Notes: generated from the letters alone by a model not told the origin. 64,000 nt of DNA from Pelagomonas calceolata (GCA_918797485.1 CAKKNE010000004.1:4216001-4280000), one strand, 5' to 3'. Positions 47,041-56,870 are shown, counted from the first letter of the stretch. Translations and numbers: made by a program.

Positions 47041-50000
47041 TTACAACTCCGCCAACCTCAGACACCCGTCCTTGGCCGCCGAAAAGACCTTTCCGTCGTC
47101 GACGACGGCCAGCGCCACGACGGAGGATGAGTGGTTCGCGAGGCACCGCGCGCGGCAGGCGCCCGTCCGCGCGTCCCAGGCCTTGACGAGGCCGTCGGCG
47201 CCGCCCGTGACGAGGAGCCCGCTGCCTTTTGATGAAGTGAAGGCGACGGCCGTGACGGCCAGGGCGTGCGCCTCCCACGCTCTCAATTGTTTCCCGCGGT
47301 GGTGGTCCCACAACCTAACCTTGCCGTTCGTCGCGCCGCAGGCTAACGTACTCCCGGGCTGCGTCGGCGTTTGAGCGGAGCGCGGCTTCGGGATGACGGC
47401 TAACGCTTGGACGAAGCCTCTTTGGGAGCGTAAGGCGCGCATGCAGGCTCCCGACGTTCGAGCCCACACATGGACCGTCGTATCTCGAGCGCCAGATAAG
47501 ACGCCGCCCTTGGCGTTGTCCAGCGAGGGGTCCTGCACGAGAGTAGTCACCGCCCCGAAGTGCTGCGTCATCGCATATTTTTGTCTTCCACATCTCAAGT
47601 CCCAGGCCCTGATGGACGTATCTCTCGAAGCAGACCAGACGACGTGGTCCTGGTCCACGCATAACGCGTTGACCGCGTCGGCGTGGCCCCGTAGAACCAT
47701 GGTCTGCGGCCGTCGCAACCGCACGTCCCAGAGTCGCACCGTATGATCGGAAGAAGCGGTAACCACACAACCCGCCCAGGGCGTGCCTCTTCTTTGGTCT
47801 CGCGACTCGGGCCCGCCCAGCACCTGGACCTTCGTCACGCGCCCGTCATGACCTTCCAACGCGTGCAGCAAACACTCCGTCTCGACGCACCAGACCCGCC
47901 CGACGCCGTCGTCGCTCCCCGTGACGCAGCGCGCGCCGTTCGTCGTGAGCACGCACGTCGCCACGGACGGCGTCGCGTCGGCGAGCGCCGCCCTATCTAG
48001 GACCCCGGCCGGCGCCGTCCTTGATCTAATCCGAGAATGTGGAGAGCGAGCGCTCTTCAGCGAGTCGAGGGCCGGTCGTAAAGTTGCGGCGATCTTACAG
48101 TCCTCGTCGCGATGGTCCACGACAACCACTCTACCATCGTTGGACGCACACGCGAGCAACCCGCCCGACGGAGCGGCGGCTAAACAGGTAATGGGCGCGC
48201 CGCGATGCACCAAGTCTTCCTTGACCTCCGGCGCTGGTGGTGGTACTGACTCCAGGTCGTCGTCGGACGAACATTCGAGGAGAGGCGGCCGCGGCACCTC
48301 GCGCCCCCTTAGTGAATCGCCCTCCGTCGCCGGCCGGCGCTGCTCGGGCCGCTTCCCGATAATCGCCGGGTCGTAGGCGCGGTCCTTCATCGTGTCGAGG
48401 AACTCGCTCTGGATGGCGGCCGCATCATGCAATCGGCGCTCGGCGCTCGGCATGCCGTGGAGCGCCGCCGCCCGTCTTAATGCTTCCTTGGCGCGCGGCT
48501 CCGGCGACGCGTCGTTCACGCGCCTTGGCTCCGGCGAGGCCGCCTTCGGCGTTTGATTGGCCTCGAGCGGCGGGATGCGGCCCCGCGGCGGCGTGGCCGT
48601 GAACTGCGGGGGGCCGTCGTCCTCCAGGCGCGGCACCTGGCGCTGCGGGCCCCGCCGCGGCGACGCCGCGTCCTCTCCACCGATAGCGGTGCGGAGCGTG
48701 CGCCTTGCAATTTCAGCGTCGTGCGCGCCGACGACGTCGTCCGTCGGCCGCGCGACGTCATCATCTAAAACGCGCGGCGACATGCGCCGCACGCCGCCGC
48801 GCGGTTCGTCGAACAACGGCACCTGGAGACTATCGGCCCGCGGCCTCGGGTCCCGCGGCGGCCGCGGCGACCGCGGGTCCGGCGAACTTCGCAAATCCTT
48901 CTCGCGCCGCTGCAGCTGCCGCAGCTCCCCATCCAAGTCGTCGCGTCGTAACGGCGGGTCGCCCGGCGCGCTGATCTGCACGCGGCGCTGCTTGAGCATG
49001 GTCCGCGGGCCCCGCTGGTTCTTCTCCTCCCGATAAGTCTCCGCCGCCGTCGGCGGCAGGCGCTTTTGTGGAGACGCCATGGGTTTCAAATCTTCGGACG
49101 ACGGGCCGCGCCGTCTTAGAGTTGAGGGAGACCGCATCTGATCTGGTGGCGGCCGCTGCTCGTCGCGCTGCCTCCTCAAAACTTTTGCCGGCGAGACGTC
49201 TTCGTCGTCGGACGCGACGAGTCTTCGTTCAAAGACGGTCGCGTCCGTCACGACCCGCAACGAGTGGCTCCGGCGCATCGCGTCCAGACCCTCCGTGGCC
49301 GACGCCGTCGACGGCCTCAAAACATTCTCGCGCGGCGACGTCACGAACTGGTTCAACAACGGCCGCGGCGCCGCCGCGACGAACCGCTGCAACAGTAAGG
49401 CGGAGACCTCCGGCCGCAGTTTCGGATCCCGATCAAAGCACAAGACCAGAAAGTCGTGGCCGGCAGTACCCAGTGAGGAAGGCATCTCCGGCAATTCTTC
49501 GACGCAGGCGATGTGGTACATCGCCGTGACGGGGTTGCTGTATTGGGACCAGGGCGGCCGGCCCGTCGCCATCTCGATGATGGTGCAGCCGACGGACCAG
49601 ACGTCGGCCTTGCGCCAGGAGTTCTGGGGGCCCGTCGACTTGATGACTTCTGGAGCCATCCAGAGCGGCGTGCCCTTCGCGTGGCCTCCTGTGGCATGTA
49701 AAGTGCTGCCCGAGACCTCCCTTGTGCGCTTCGACGCCCCAAAGTCGGCGAGCTTTACGATCCCATCTTGCGACAGGAGGGCGTTGGCCGCTTTCACATC
49801 TCGATGCGCGATGCCGTTCGCGTGCAGGTACTCGAGTCCCAGCAGGATCTGTCTAGCGTACAACCTGACAACGCGTTCTTCTAACCTCCCGAACCTATCT
49901 AATAATGAACGGAGGGAGCCGCCCGAGACGTACTCCAGGAAGATGGCTAGCGTGTCCGACCGCGAATCGACACCGAGATACCGCACAATGTTGGGATGGC

Positions 50001-50976
50001 CGAGGTTCTTCAAAGTGCGGACCTCGTTCTCCAACGCGTGCCGTTCTCGAGAACTCACTTCTTCAGCCTCGAGCATCTTCACGGCCATCAGCTCGCCCGT
50101 GTCTAAGTTCAGACCCAGATACACAGTCCCAAAAGCGCCCTTGCCGACGAGCTCGCCGCGCTGCCACCGTATCCGTCGCTCCGTGGGTTGCGGGGCCACC
50201 TTCGCACTTCTGGGCCTTAAGTCGGGAGGCTGGTTGTCGTCGGACAACGACTCGGCCAACGAGCCGTCGTCGACGATCGAGGTCGCTCGAGGCCGCTGCT
50301 CCAGCGGGTCCAATCGCCGTTCCTTGATCGGTGACACGTGTCTTCGGGGCGTCACTTGCGTCTCCGCTTCGGTCTGCGGCGGTAGGGGCGACGCCGGCGC
50401 CCGCAGGGGATCCAGCACGCGCTCGCGCGCATGCGGCGTCGGTGAAGAAATCAGAGCGTGCAATCTTCGGGGAGTCACGGGCGACGTGGGAGGCGGCGAA
50501 ACATCTCTGGAAGCCGTAACCACGTCGTCCTCGTCTTCCAGAGCTGCTGATCGAGCATCCGTCAGCGGCGACACTCGACCTCTCTCAGGTCTCTCAAAGT
50601 CGTCCTCGTAGACCCTATCTTCTTCGAGCTTCATGACGCGCACGTTCTGGGAATTCGTCGAGGAGAACCCATCCAGCAACTCGTTCAGGTCGTTCTGCGA
50701 GGCCAGGGTGATCAAATCCCCGTCGGCGTCCTGATACGCTAGAGCGAGCTCGAACCCGTAATCCGACGTGAGCCTTTGTTTGAGCGCACGAAACGACACG
50801 CTCTCGCCCCGTCTGACGTTCACTACTCTAATGGCTCTTCGATGATGGAACTTGAGGCGCAGCAGGTCCCGCCGCGTCACACGTTCCAGCGATGGAGTGG
50901 GCGGCGGGTTCGACGCGGGCGACTGGGGCGGCGTGCGGTCCTCCTCCCGCGGACAGGCGAGCTCGGGGTCCAGCAT
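47041..50976 (-). CDS. PB1-MAP3K-WD40 fusion protein
   Basis: Encodes 1311 residues. Residues about 38-117 are a PB1 domain: LLRLKFHHRRAIRVVNVRRG, and the acidic OPCA motif YQDADGDLITLASQNDLNEL. Residues about 264-540 are a STE11/MEKK-type kinase: LVGKGAFGTVYLG, MAVKMLE, GIAHRDVKAANALL, KLADFGASK, GTPLWMAPEVIKS. All catalytic residues are present. About 540-900 is disordered, with many Arg-Ser-Pro sites. From about 922 to the end there are roughly eight WD40 repeats (e.g. ALEGHDGRVTKVQV; VVTASSDHTVRLWDVRLRRP; LVTGGADGLVKAWDAR), enough for a full propeller. PB1-kinase is the plan of MEKK2/3; a WD40 propeller on the same chain is not. It would join oligomerisation, signalling and scaffold functions. 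Confidence 0.88.
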   Translation of the reverse strand: MLDPELACPREEDRTPPQSPASNPPPTPSLERVTRRDLLRLKFHHRRAIRVVNVRRGESVSFRALKQRLTSDYGFELALAYQDADGDLITLASQNDLNELLDGFSSTNSQNVRVMKLEEDRVYEDDFERPERGRVSPLTDARSAALEDEDDVVTASRDVSPPPTSPVTPRRLHALISSPTPHARERVLDPLRAPASPLPPQTEAETQVTPRRHVSPIKERRLDPLEQRPRATSIVDDGSLAESLSDDNQPPDLRPRSAKVAPQPTERRIRWQRGELVGKGAFGTVYLGLNLDTGELMAVKMLEAEEVSSRERHALENEVRTLKNLGHPNIVRYLGVDSRSDTLAIFLEYVSGGSLRSLLDRFGRLEERVVRLYARQILLGLEYLHANGIAHRDVKAANALLSQDGIVKLADFGASKRTREVSGSTLHATGGHAKGTPLWMAPEVIKSTGPQNSWRKADVWSVGCTIIEMATGRPPWSQYSNPVTAMYHIACVEELPEMPSSLGTAGHDFLVLCFDRDPKLRPEVSALLLQRFVAAAPRPLLNQFVTSPRENVLRPSTASATEGLDAMRRSHSLRVVTDATVFERRLVASDDEDVSPAKVLRRQRDEQRPPPDQMRSPSTLRRRGPSSEDLKPMASPQKRLPPTAAETYREEKNQRGPRTMLKQRRVQISAPGDPPLRRDDLDGELRQLQRREKDLRSSPDPRSPRPPRDPRPRADSLQVPLFDEPRGGVRRMSPRVLDDDVARPTDDVVGAHDAEIARRTLRTAIGGEDAASPRRGPQRQVPRLEDDGPPQFTATPPRGRIPPLEANQTPKAASPEPRRVNDASPEPRAKEALRRAAALHGMPSAERRLHDAAAIQSEFLDTMKDRAYDPAIIGKRPEQRRPATEGDSLRGREVPRPPLLECSSDDDLESVPPPAPEVKEDLVHRGAPITCLAAAPSGGLLACASNDGRVVVVDHRDEDCKIAATLRPALDSLKSARSPHSRIRSRTAPAGVLDRAALADATPSVATCVLTTNGARCVTGSDDGVGRVWCVETECLLHALEGHDGRVTKVQVLGGPESRDQRRGTPWAGCVVTASSDHTVRLWDVRLRRPQTMVLRGHADAVNALCVDQDHVVWSASRDTSIRAWDLRCGRQKYAMTQHFGAVTTLVQDPSLDNAKGGVLSGARDTTVHVWARTSGACMRALRSQRGFVQALAVIPKPRSAQTPTQPGSTLACGATNGKVRLWDHHRGKQLRAWEAHALAVTAVAFTSSKGSGLLVTGGADGLVKAWDARTGACRARCLANHSSSVVALAVVDDGKVFSAAKDGCLRLAEL

Positions 50977-51873
50977 GCTGGATAGCGGCCGCTGCCGTCG
51001 GATACCGGGGCACGGTCCGTGCGGCTGCCGGCTGGGGCCGGCCGGATATCGGGGGTTCCGCCGGCGCGCGGGGCACGGGGGCAGCCTCCCTGTTCAAAGA
51101 CGTCCAACGATGGCTAGGGTGGTCCTCGCGCGCCGCGGGCGAAGCCCCACAAGGTGCATCAGGCCGGCACGCCGCCGAGATTTCACCGGCATCGTGCGGG
51201 GTTCTGCAGCCGCGCACGCGTGGGGTCGGCGACGGCTCCTCGCGGCGACGGCTACAGCAGCGCGGGAGAGCTCACGGCGCCGCATGCAACAAAACGAGGA
51301 TGGAAACTCAAATTGACACGCAAACGGACGCGTGCCTCCGGCCGGGAAGCGTCCCCCGGCAAGCACCGGGGCGCCCCCGAAGCATAGGACGCGGAACGTG
51401 CCCGGAGAATAGTAGGGGGGTTCGCCTAAAATCTCAAGACACAAGCTCGTGGAGGCGCGGGAAGCAGGCAAAGCCCTCGCGAGGCGCTCATGGCGGCCGC
51501 CGGGCAGCCCCTCGCCTGCGGCGAGCCGCCGAGCTCGGTCATCGCCGCGACTCGCCTCCGCGCCCTCGTGCAGCACGTCCGTCGCCAGAGCCACAAAACA
51601 CGACTTCGCTCCTGCCCTCTTAAAACCCCCCGGGGGCACCGCGCGGCCCCGGGGCTGCCCTCGGGGCCTTTCCCATGACATAGAGAGGCCCTCCCCCGAA
51701 TTTGGCGTGCAGGGGCAGCCCCGCCCCCGAGGCGCGCATGTCCGATATCGGGAGGCTTCTCCGGAAAGTGGAGAAAGCCGGGAACGCGCCCCCGATGCGC
51801 TCGCCCGGCCCACACACTCTTATATGAACCCCCGCGCCCCGGAACACTGTTCAACATTTGAATTCCGCCGCAG
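50977..51873. other. Intergenic region likely holding the first cyclin exon
   Basis: 897 bp between divergent genes. The cyclin box must begin upstream of 51874, so an exon and its intron should lie here. An ATG at 51490 (MAAAGQPLACGEPPSSVIAA, then TRLRALVQHV) with several GT sites after it is one candidate, unproved. The rest gives no recognisable gene. Confidence 0.35.
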
Positions 51874-52791
51874 GAGGACCTCTATCGGCCTCGGCCCGAC
51901 TACCTCGAGGCGGTCCAGCGCGACGGCATGAGCCCGCAGTGGCGGCCCAAGATCATGGCCTGGTTCGATCAATTGGGCGACTCGTTCCAGCTCAAGGCCG
52001 AGACGCTGGCCATGGCCACGAACTACTTAGATAGATACTTGTCGCGGCGGTCCTGCGGCAACGTGTCCTTCCAGCTCGCGTCGATCGCGTCCATCTTCCT
52101 CGCGTCGAAGATCGAGGAAACGAGACCGTTCCGCACGTCGGACTTCGTGACGCTGAGCGACGGCCTCTTCACGGCCTCGGACCTGCGGCTCATGGAGCTC
52201 GAGCTCCTCTGCACGCTCAAGTGGCACCTGAACCCCCCGACCGTCCACGCGGCCGCGCACCTCCTCGCCGGACTCTTAGAAGACATCCCCGAGGCGGCGG
52301 GCCCGTGCGTCGACCACGAGGAGGTCGCGGACCGCGCCTGCGCCTACGCCGACAAGGTGCGCGCCGACGCCGCCTTCCTCGAGTACCCGCCGTCCATGGT
52401 CGCCGTCGCGACGGTCATCTGCGCTTTGAAGGCCACGGACGCGCCCATCGACGTCGTCCAGGCCTGGATGGCGCGCGTCGAGCAGGTCCGCCTCCCCTAC
52501 GCCGACGCGCCCGACGCTTCCGCGAGAGTCATGAAGTGCGGTTTGAGGATTCTCGAGCTCAACGGCTTGGGCGACGAGCTGCGGGACGTCGACGCGTGCG
52601 CGGCCGACGCCGAGGTCGAGGCGGCCATGCAGTCCGAGTTCACGGAGGCCTCCGACGCGTCGTCCTCATTGGATGACCTCTCGGACCGCAATTCGCCGTC
52701 CAGTGTCATGGAGATCGACTCGGCCAACTGGCAGGGCCCGGACCTCCGCGCGGGCGCGCACTTCTTCCCCAAGAATGGTAGCGCCTACTGA
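51874..52791 (+). CDS. D-type-like cyclin (5' exon not identified)
   Basis: An acceptor-like CCGCCGCAG ends at 51873, and the frame from 51874 reads EDLYRPRPDYLEAVQRDGMS, the normal start of a cyclin box. The ATG at 51928 is therefore probably internal. The cyclin box follows: PQWRPKIMAWFDQLGDSF, then AMATNYLDRYLS, then ASIASIFLASKIEET with the conserved Lys and Glu that contact the CDK. Then come LELLCTLKWHLNPPTVHAAA and a second cyclin fold to about residue 230. The C-terminal tail is acidic, Ser/Asp-rich and PEST-like (SDASSSLDDLSDRNSPSSVM), suggesting rapid turnover. The box resembles D-type cyclins (NYLDRYLS), which drive G1 entry with a CDK partner. Confidence 0.82.
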   Translation, partial: EDLYRPRPDYLEAVQRDGMSPQWRPKIMAWFDQLGDSFQLKAETLAMATNYLDRYLSRRSCGNVSFQLASIASIFLASKIEETRPFRTSDFVTLSDGLFTASDLRLMELELLCTLKWHLNPPTVHAAAHLLAGLLEDIPEAAGPCVDHEEVADRACAYADKVRADAAFLEYPPSMVAVATVICALKATDAPIDVVQAWMARVEQVRLPYADAPDASARVMKCGLRILELNGLGDELRDVDACAADAEVEAAMQSEFTEASDASSSLDDLSDRNSPSSVMEIDSANWQGPDLRAGAHFFPKNGSAY

Positions 52792-53255
52792 ACATCGCCG
52801 CGGGACTCCCTCTCGACGAAACGAGGAGAGCCTAACCCCGCGCCCCACTCTTTTTCCACATCGCGCTCCGGTCTACGCGTCCGCCCCAGGGCGCGTTCAA
52901 GCCGTACGCCACAAGGCGGCGACTCGACTGCGCAGCAGCCTAGCTTTTAGAATTCCCCGCCCCCGTGCATAAATTAGTAAACATCGAACCTAGGACCGGT
53001 TGGCGATGTCCCTGGTGATCTACCCTGGCGCGTGCCGCGTTTTTTATGAGCTCCGATTGCTAGTGTCTTACTGGCCGCTAGCATTAGGCAGAGCACCGCA
53101 CTTTTTGTGGCTCATTGCAAGCTCTACAGGGGCCCATAAGGCTAGCCAGGCACAGAGCAGCACTTCTCAAATAGTGCGTTCACCAGCAGAAGCAAGACTT
53201 GCACGACTTTGCTTGCATTCAGTGCACAACAACCCCATCAGATTCTGCTTGTGCA
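52792..53255. promoter_or_regulatory. Intergenic region with consensus stem-loop repeat
   Basis: 464 bp between two plus-strand genes, with an exact consensus stem-loop repeat at 53059-53082. No other feature seen. Confidence 0.4.
53059..53082 (+). repeat. CTAG stem-loop repeat copy (consensus)
   Basis: GCTAGTGTCTTACTGGCCGC then TAGC, identical over 24 bases to the copy at 32260-32283, 21 kb away. Confidence 0.9.
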
Positions 53256-53669
53256 ATGCCTCGACACATGCTCATCGCGACTCTCTTGACGGCGCATGTA
53301 TGCACATCGCTGCGTCAGCTACCGCGACAACACGCCCTCCAACGCCGCGCCATTGCCGCGCCGTCGCTGGCATTCCTCGCGGCGGTCGCGGCTCCCGCGG
53401 CGACAGCGCTCCCTCCGCCGGAAGGCTGTAAATGGATAGGGGAAGGTACGAATCGGCGCCGCATCACGCTATCGACGCGACTTTCATCGCTCTCAACGCA
53501 CGCAGGCGAATACCCCGGCCGCAAGTCGGGCCAGGACGTCAAGCTCATCAACGCGAACTTGGACTGCAACGAGAACTTCGTGAAGGGCTTCGGCGTGTCC
53601 GAATTCATCGTCACGCCGGCCATCCTCGGGCTAGCGGCAGTCCTAGCAAATATAAACAAAGAGGAATAG
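53256..53669 (+). CDS. Small plastid protein with lumen-type presequence and a probable 60-nt intron
   Basis: Start at the ATG at 53256 (MPRHMLIATLLTAHVCTSLR), a signal peptide. It is followed by a twin-Arg hydrophobic stretch (RRAIAAPSLAFLAAVAAPAA) as in thylakoid-lumen or membrane precursors. 53446-53505 has intron marks (GTACGA at the start, CACGCAG at the end), is phase 1, exactly 60 nt and free of stops, so it can be read with or without splicing: 137 or 117 residues. The spliced mature part (CKWIGEGEYPGRKSGQDVKL, then INANLDCNENFVKGFGVSEF) ends with a hydrophobic segment (VTPAILGLAAVLANI). Family unknown; probably a small photosynthetic membrane subunit. Confidence 0.65.
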   Translation: MPRHMLIATLLTAHVCTSLRQLPRQHALQRRAIAAPSLAFLAAVAAPAATALPPPEGCKWIGEGTNRRRITLSTRLSSLSTHAGEYPGRKSGQDVKLINANLDCNENFVKGFGVSEFIVTPAILGLAAVLANINKEE

Positions 53670-53678
53670 TCTATGTAC

Positions 53679-56600
53679 TTAGCGGCTCCGCGGCGGCCCC
53701 CGTCGCTTCGGCGCCTTCGACCGCGGCCGCGCCGCGTACCAGTTGTGTCTCCGGGAAGTCCCCCTAAACTCAGGATTCAGCGCCACGAGCATCTGCTCGC
53801 CGTCCTCGCACGTGATGAGCCAGGTCCGCTCCTTCGGGACCTGCACACCCCTATCATCTCTAAGGACCTCCTTCTTGAAGGCATTTCTCCTAATCTTGGC
53901 CTCGCCCCAGCCGTAGGGCGCGTCCCACTTGAAGCGTATTCGCAGGCCGTTGTCCGGCCTCGACAGGATGTCCTCCTCGACGTCCGAGGGGCAGTCCGAT
54001 AGGACCTCCGAGGGCTGGAGCGGAGGCGCCTCGTATTGATCACCATCATCTTTGGGCGGCTTCCGCATTTTTTTCGGAGACGACGCCTGTACATCGTCAT
54101 CATCCAAGGCGCGCTTCTTGCTGGACGGTTTCTTCCTCGGTGACGGCGGCTCCGACTCCCGACGTTTCCTCCGCACCGACGCCAGAGCACCTGCTAAGTG
54201 TGTAGATCGAGCCTTCTTCTTCAGCTTCTTCGGGAAGAGGGCCACGGGAACTAGCGACAAACCCTCGGCCCTTAATTTGACGCGTATCTGAACCGTCGAA
54301 TCTCGGGTGGACGACTGTTTGGTGCCGATGACCGCGATGAGCTCGGGAGGCGTCGCGTAGGGCGGCTTCGCGGCCTCCAACGCGGCCTGCCTCGCTTCTT
54401 CCATCGCCTGCCTCCTTTCTGCAGCTTTTTGCGCTTTCGCGCGCCGAGCCTCGGCCTGGGCCCGTTTTTTTGCCTTGCGCTCCTCGGGATCCGTGCCGCA
54501 CGTGTGCTTGACGTGGCGGCCGCGGCAGGCCTCGCAACTCAGCTCTTCCTTGGTCAATTCCTCCTCGGGTTCCTCCTCCTCTTCTTCCACTGGAGGTACC
54601 TCTACTTCCACAGGTGTCTCCGTGACCGGGCACCTAACTCTCACAGAGAGTGCTTGAGTACGCATGTGTAAGGGTGCGTGGTCCGGGTCCTCGTACGCCT
54701 CAAATTTCTTCGGCGCTCTAGGTCTCGAACTTCTCCGACGAGAAAAGCCGCAGTCTTCGCCACCTAAAACTTCATCTCGCAGCACGGACTTCGCGCTGCC
54801 ACAGGCGTTGGACTTGAACACTACGAGCACTCTAGCTAATGATCGAGATAAATCATCATCGTTTGCGCCCCAGGGGCCCGCCCGGCCTTGCGCGAGTACT
54901 ACTAATTCACGAAACACGCCCGACCCGCCAATCACGTTCGTGTTGCAGCCTATGGCGGACCGCGCGACGTCCATGACCTCCTCGCGAGCCTTCTCTCGGA
55001 ACGCCGTGTCGGCGGGGTCGGGCTTCGAAGCTTTGGGCGCTTGCGAATGGTCACATTTCTCGAGTGGACCGGCGTACTTTGCCAGTTCGAGGGCCATCAT
55101 GTGCGACGCGCCGTGCGTCTGCGAGACCATGATCCGGTCGTTCCAGTGCCGGTACGCTAATTCGGGCATGTCCCTTCGATCCCGATACTTGGCCAGTGCG
55201 CCTACTCGTCGGAAGCCATGTCGTTCATAGAAAGGCACCGCACTCTCCGTCGCCTGCAGGGCCACGTAGGTAGGTACGGGCCTCGTTTCCACATCCGTAG
55301 CCTGTAAATCATCGTCATCTTGCCGATTGTCGAAGTTGGTGGTAGTATAGGTACGAGTAGAAGCCTGTTCCAGACATTGCTTGAGGAGTAGTCCACCACA
55401 ACCAAGTCCACCCAACAACGACACCTCGAGGACGTCGGGCCACTCGGTCATGCGCGCGTCCGACGAACAGACTTGGCACGCCGTCGCCTCGAGGGCATCA
55501 GACAAAACGCCGTCGGTGTCGCGCTTCTCGGCCATGGCCAAGTCAGCAGCACTTTTAGCCGCTTGCGTCGCCGCAGCGATGTACGCGCGCAGCTTCTTCT
55601 CGTCGGCCCTGGCCCTTGGATCGGAAATGTCCGCCAAATCGGCGTCGTCGAATTCGTCGTCAGAGTTGTGCCTCGCGTTGACCCTAATCCTCCTACCACA
55701 ATTGGGGTCGTAGTCGGCGACGCCCCAGGCTCGCGGGTCTCTCGACGCCCATCTCAAGGTTTTATCCCAGGACGCAAAGGTCCCTAACATGCAAAAGCCC
55801 TGCATCTGTTTGCTTTCGTTGTCCCTGCAGACCAAGCCCCAGGGCTCGTCCGCCGCGAGCGCTACTCTGTCATACATATAATCGGCAGCTAAAGGCTTGT
55901 CGAAGTAGCGCGCGCCTCTGTTCTTCGAGACTGCTTGTCTTCGCGCGGCCTCGTTGCAGACCCACATCATCTCCGGTAATAATTCTTTCCAGGTATCTCT
56001 ACCTTCCACGGTCTCGATGGTAGAAGACGTAGCAAAAATTTCAGGATCCCGGTTCGCCCAGGGCGTCTTCAGCACATCATACGGAGGCTTCTGCATCCGC
56101 AGCACCATGGCCGCGGCGCCGTCGGACGGGTCCAGTACCGGAGGAGGCGCTTCGTCCTTGTCCTGCTTGCGGGGCCGCCCCCGCTTCTTCTTCTTTTCGA
56201 CGGGCTCCTTCCACTTCTTCGCCGTGGCCTTGCGAGGGCCGTCACTATCCGACTCGTCATCACTTAGGATCTCGTCGTCGCCCTCGGACAAATGGCCGTT
56301 GTCGGGGTACTTGTCGGCGTCGTGCTTGTTGACCGCGCGGAAGAAGTCCTTGTCCCTTACGGAATCGTCGTAGTTGACCTTCTTGGCGGCACTGCGTTTC
56401 CTTCGGCCCGTGTCGGTGTAGACCGGTTCCTCTACTTGTGTTTCTGGCGCCGTGTTGTGGTTCCTTATGGAAGCTGGCACTGGCGGCTCATCATCTTCTT
56501 CTAACTGGGTGGCGCGCTTTTTTGGAGGAGACTCCTCCGTGGGCTCGTCTTCGTCCTCCGCGAGCTTGGTGGAGCTCCGGCGGCGCGGCGGCGGCTCCTC

Positions 56601-56870
56601 CGTGGACTCATCCACCTCATCTTCGTTAAGCTTCGTCGCGCTCCGGCGGCGGCGCGGCGGCGCGTCCTCCTCCTCTTCGGGCTGGCCGCGCGGCAGGCTC
56701 CGTCGACGCCGCGGCGGCGCCTCGTCCTCCTCCATAAACTCGTCCTCTTCCTCCTCCTCCTCGTCGTCGTCCGGGACCTCGAAGTCAGCGTCCTTGGGGT
56801 CGTCCACCGGGTCCTCCTCGCTCGACAGCCGCTCCTCGGACGAGTCGACCTTCTCGTCGGAGGAGTCCAT
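53679..56870 (-). CDS. Nuclear GNAT acetyltransferase-like protein with AT-hook
   Basis: Encodes 1063 residues. Residues 1-150 are acidic with four copies of a Pro-Arg block (EEDEAPPRRRRS; EEEDAPPRRRRSATKL; and so on). An AT-hook (KKRGRPRKQ) lies near 234. Residues about 478-565 carry GNAT motif A (LEVSLLGGLGCGGLLLKQCL), interrupted by an acidic insert, then the C-terminal GNAT signature ATESAVPFYERHGFRRVGAL. A Cys/His cluster (CEACRGRHVKHTC) lies near 790. The end of the chain (EDGEQMLVALNPEFRGTSRR) is basic. The combination fits a chromatin-bound histone or protein acetyltransferase. The first half of the GNAT fold (SKQMQGFCMLGTFASWD, ~355) is divergent. It ends 9 bp from the stop of the plastid-type gene on the other strand. 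Confidence 0.75.
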   Translation of the reverse strand: MDSSDEKVDSSEERLSSEEDPVDDPKDADFEVPDDDEEEEEEDEFMEEDEAPPRRRRSLPRGQPEEEEDAPPRRRRSATKLNEDEVDESTEEPPPRRRSSTKLAEDEDEPTEESPPKKRATQLEEDDEPPVPASIRNHNTAPETQVEEPVYTDTGRRKRSAAKKVNYDDSVRDKDFFRAVNKHDADKYPDNGHLSEGDDEILSDDESDSDGPRKATAKKWKEPVEKKKKRGRPRKQDKDEAPPPVLDPSDGAAAMVLRMQKPPYDVLKTPWANRDPEIFATSSTIETVEGRDTWKELLPEMMWVCNEAARRQAVSKNRGARYFDKPLAADYMYDRVALAADEPWGLVCRDNESKQMQGFCMLGTFASWDKTLRWASRDPRAWGVADYDPNCGRRIRVNARHNSDDEFDDADLADISDPRARADEKKLRAYIAAATQAAKSAADLAMAEKRDTDGVLSDALEATACQVCSSDARMTEWPDVLEVSLLGGLGCGGLLLKQCLEQASTRTYTTTNFDNRQDDDDLQATDVETRPVPTYVALQATESAVPFYERHGFRRVGALAKYRDRRDMPELAYRHWNDRIMVSQTHGASHMMALELAKYAGPLEKCDHSQAPKASKPDPADTAFREKAREEVMDVARSAIGCNTNVIGGSGVFRELVVLAQGRAGPWGANDDDLSRSLARVLVVFKSNACGSAKSVLRDEVLGGEDCGFSRRRSSRPRAPKKFEAYEDPDHAPLHMRTQALSVRVRCPVTETPVEVEVPPVEEEEEEPEEELTKEELSCEACRGRHVKHTCGTDPEERKAKKRAQAEARRAKAQKAAERRQAMEEARQAALEAAKPPYATPPELIAVIGTKQSSTRDSTVQIRVKLRAEGLSLVPVALFPKKLKKKARSTHLAGALASVRRKRRESEPPSPRKKPSSKKRALDDDDVQASSPKKMRKPPKDDGDQYEAPPLQPSEVLSDCPSDVEEDILSRPDNGLRIRFKWDAPYGWGEAKIRRNAFKKEVLRDDRGVQVPKERTWLITCEDGEQMLVALNPEFRGTSRRHNWYAARPRSKAPKRRGPPRSR

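Noticed and set aside
50892-51623. 243-residue plus-strand frame across the start of the PB1-MAP3K gene
   Set aside because: It is Arg/Gly/Ala-rich without a domain and overlaps the PB1-MAP3K N-terminus; it does not join in frame to the cyclin box.
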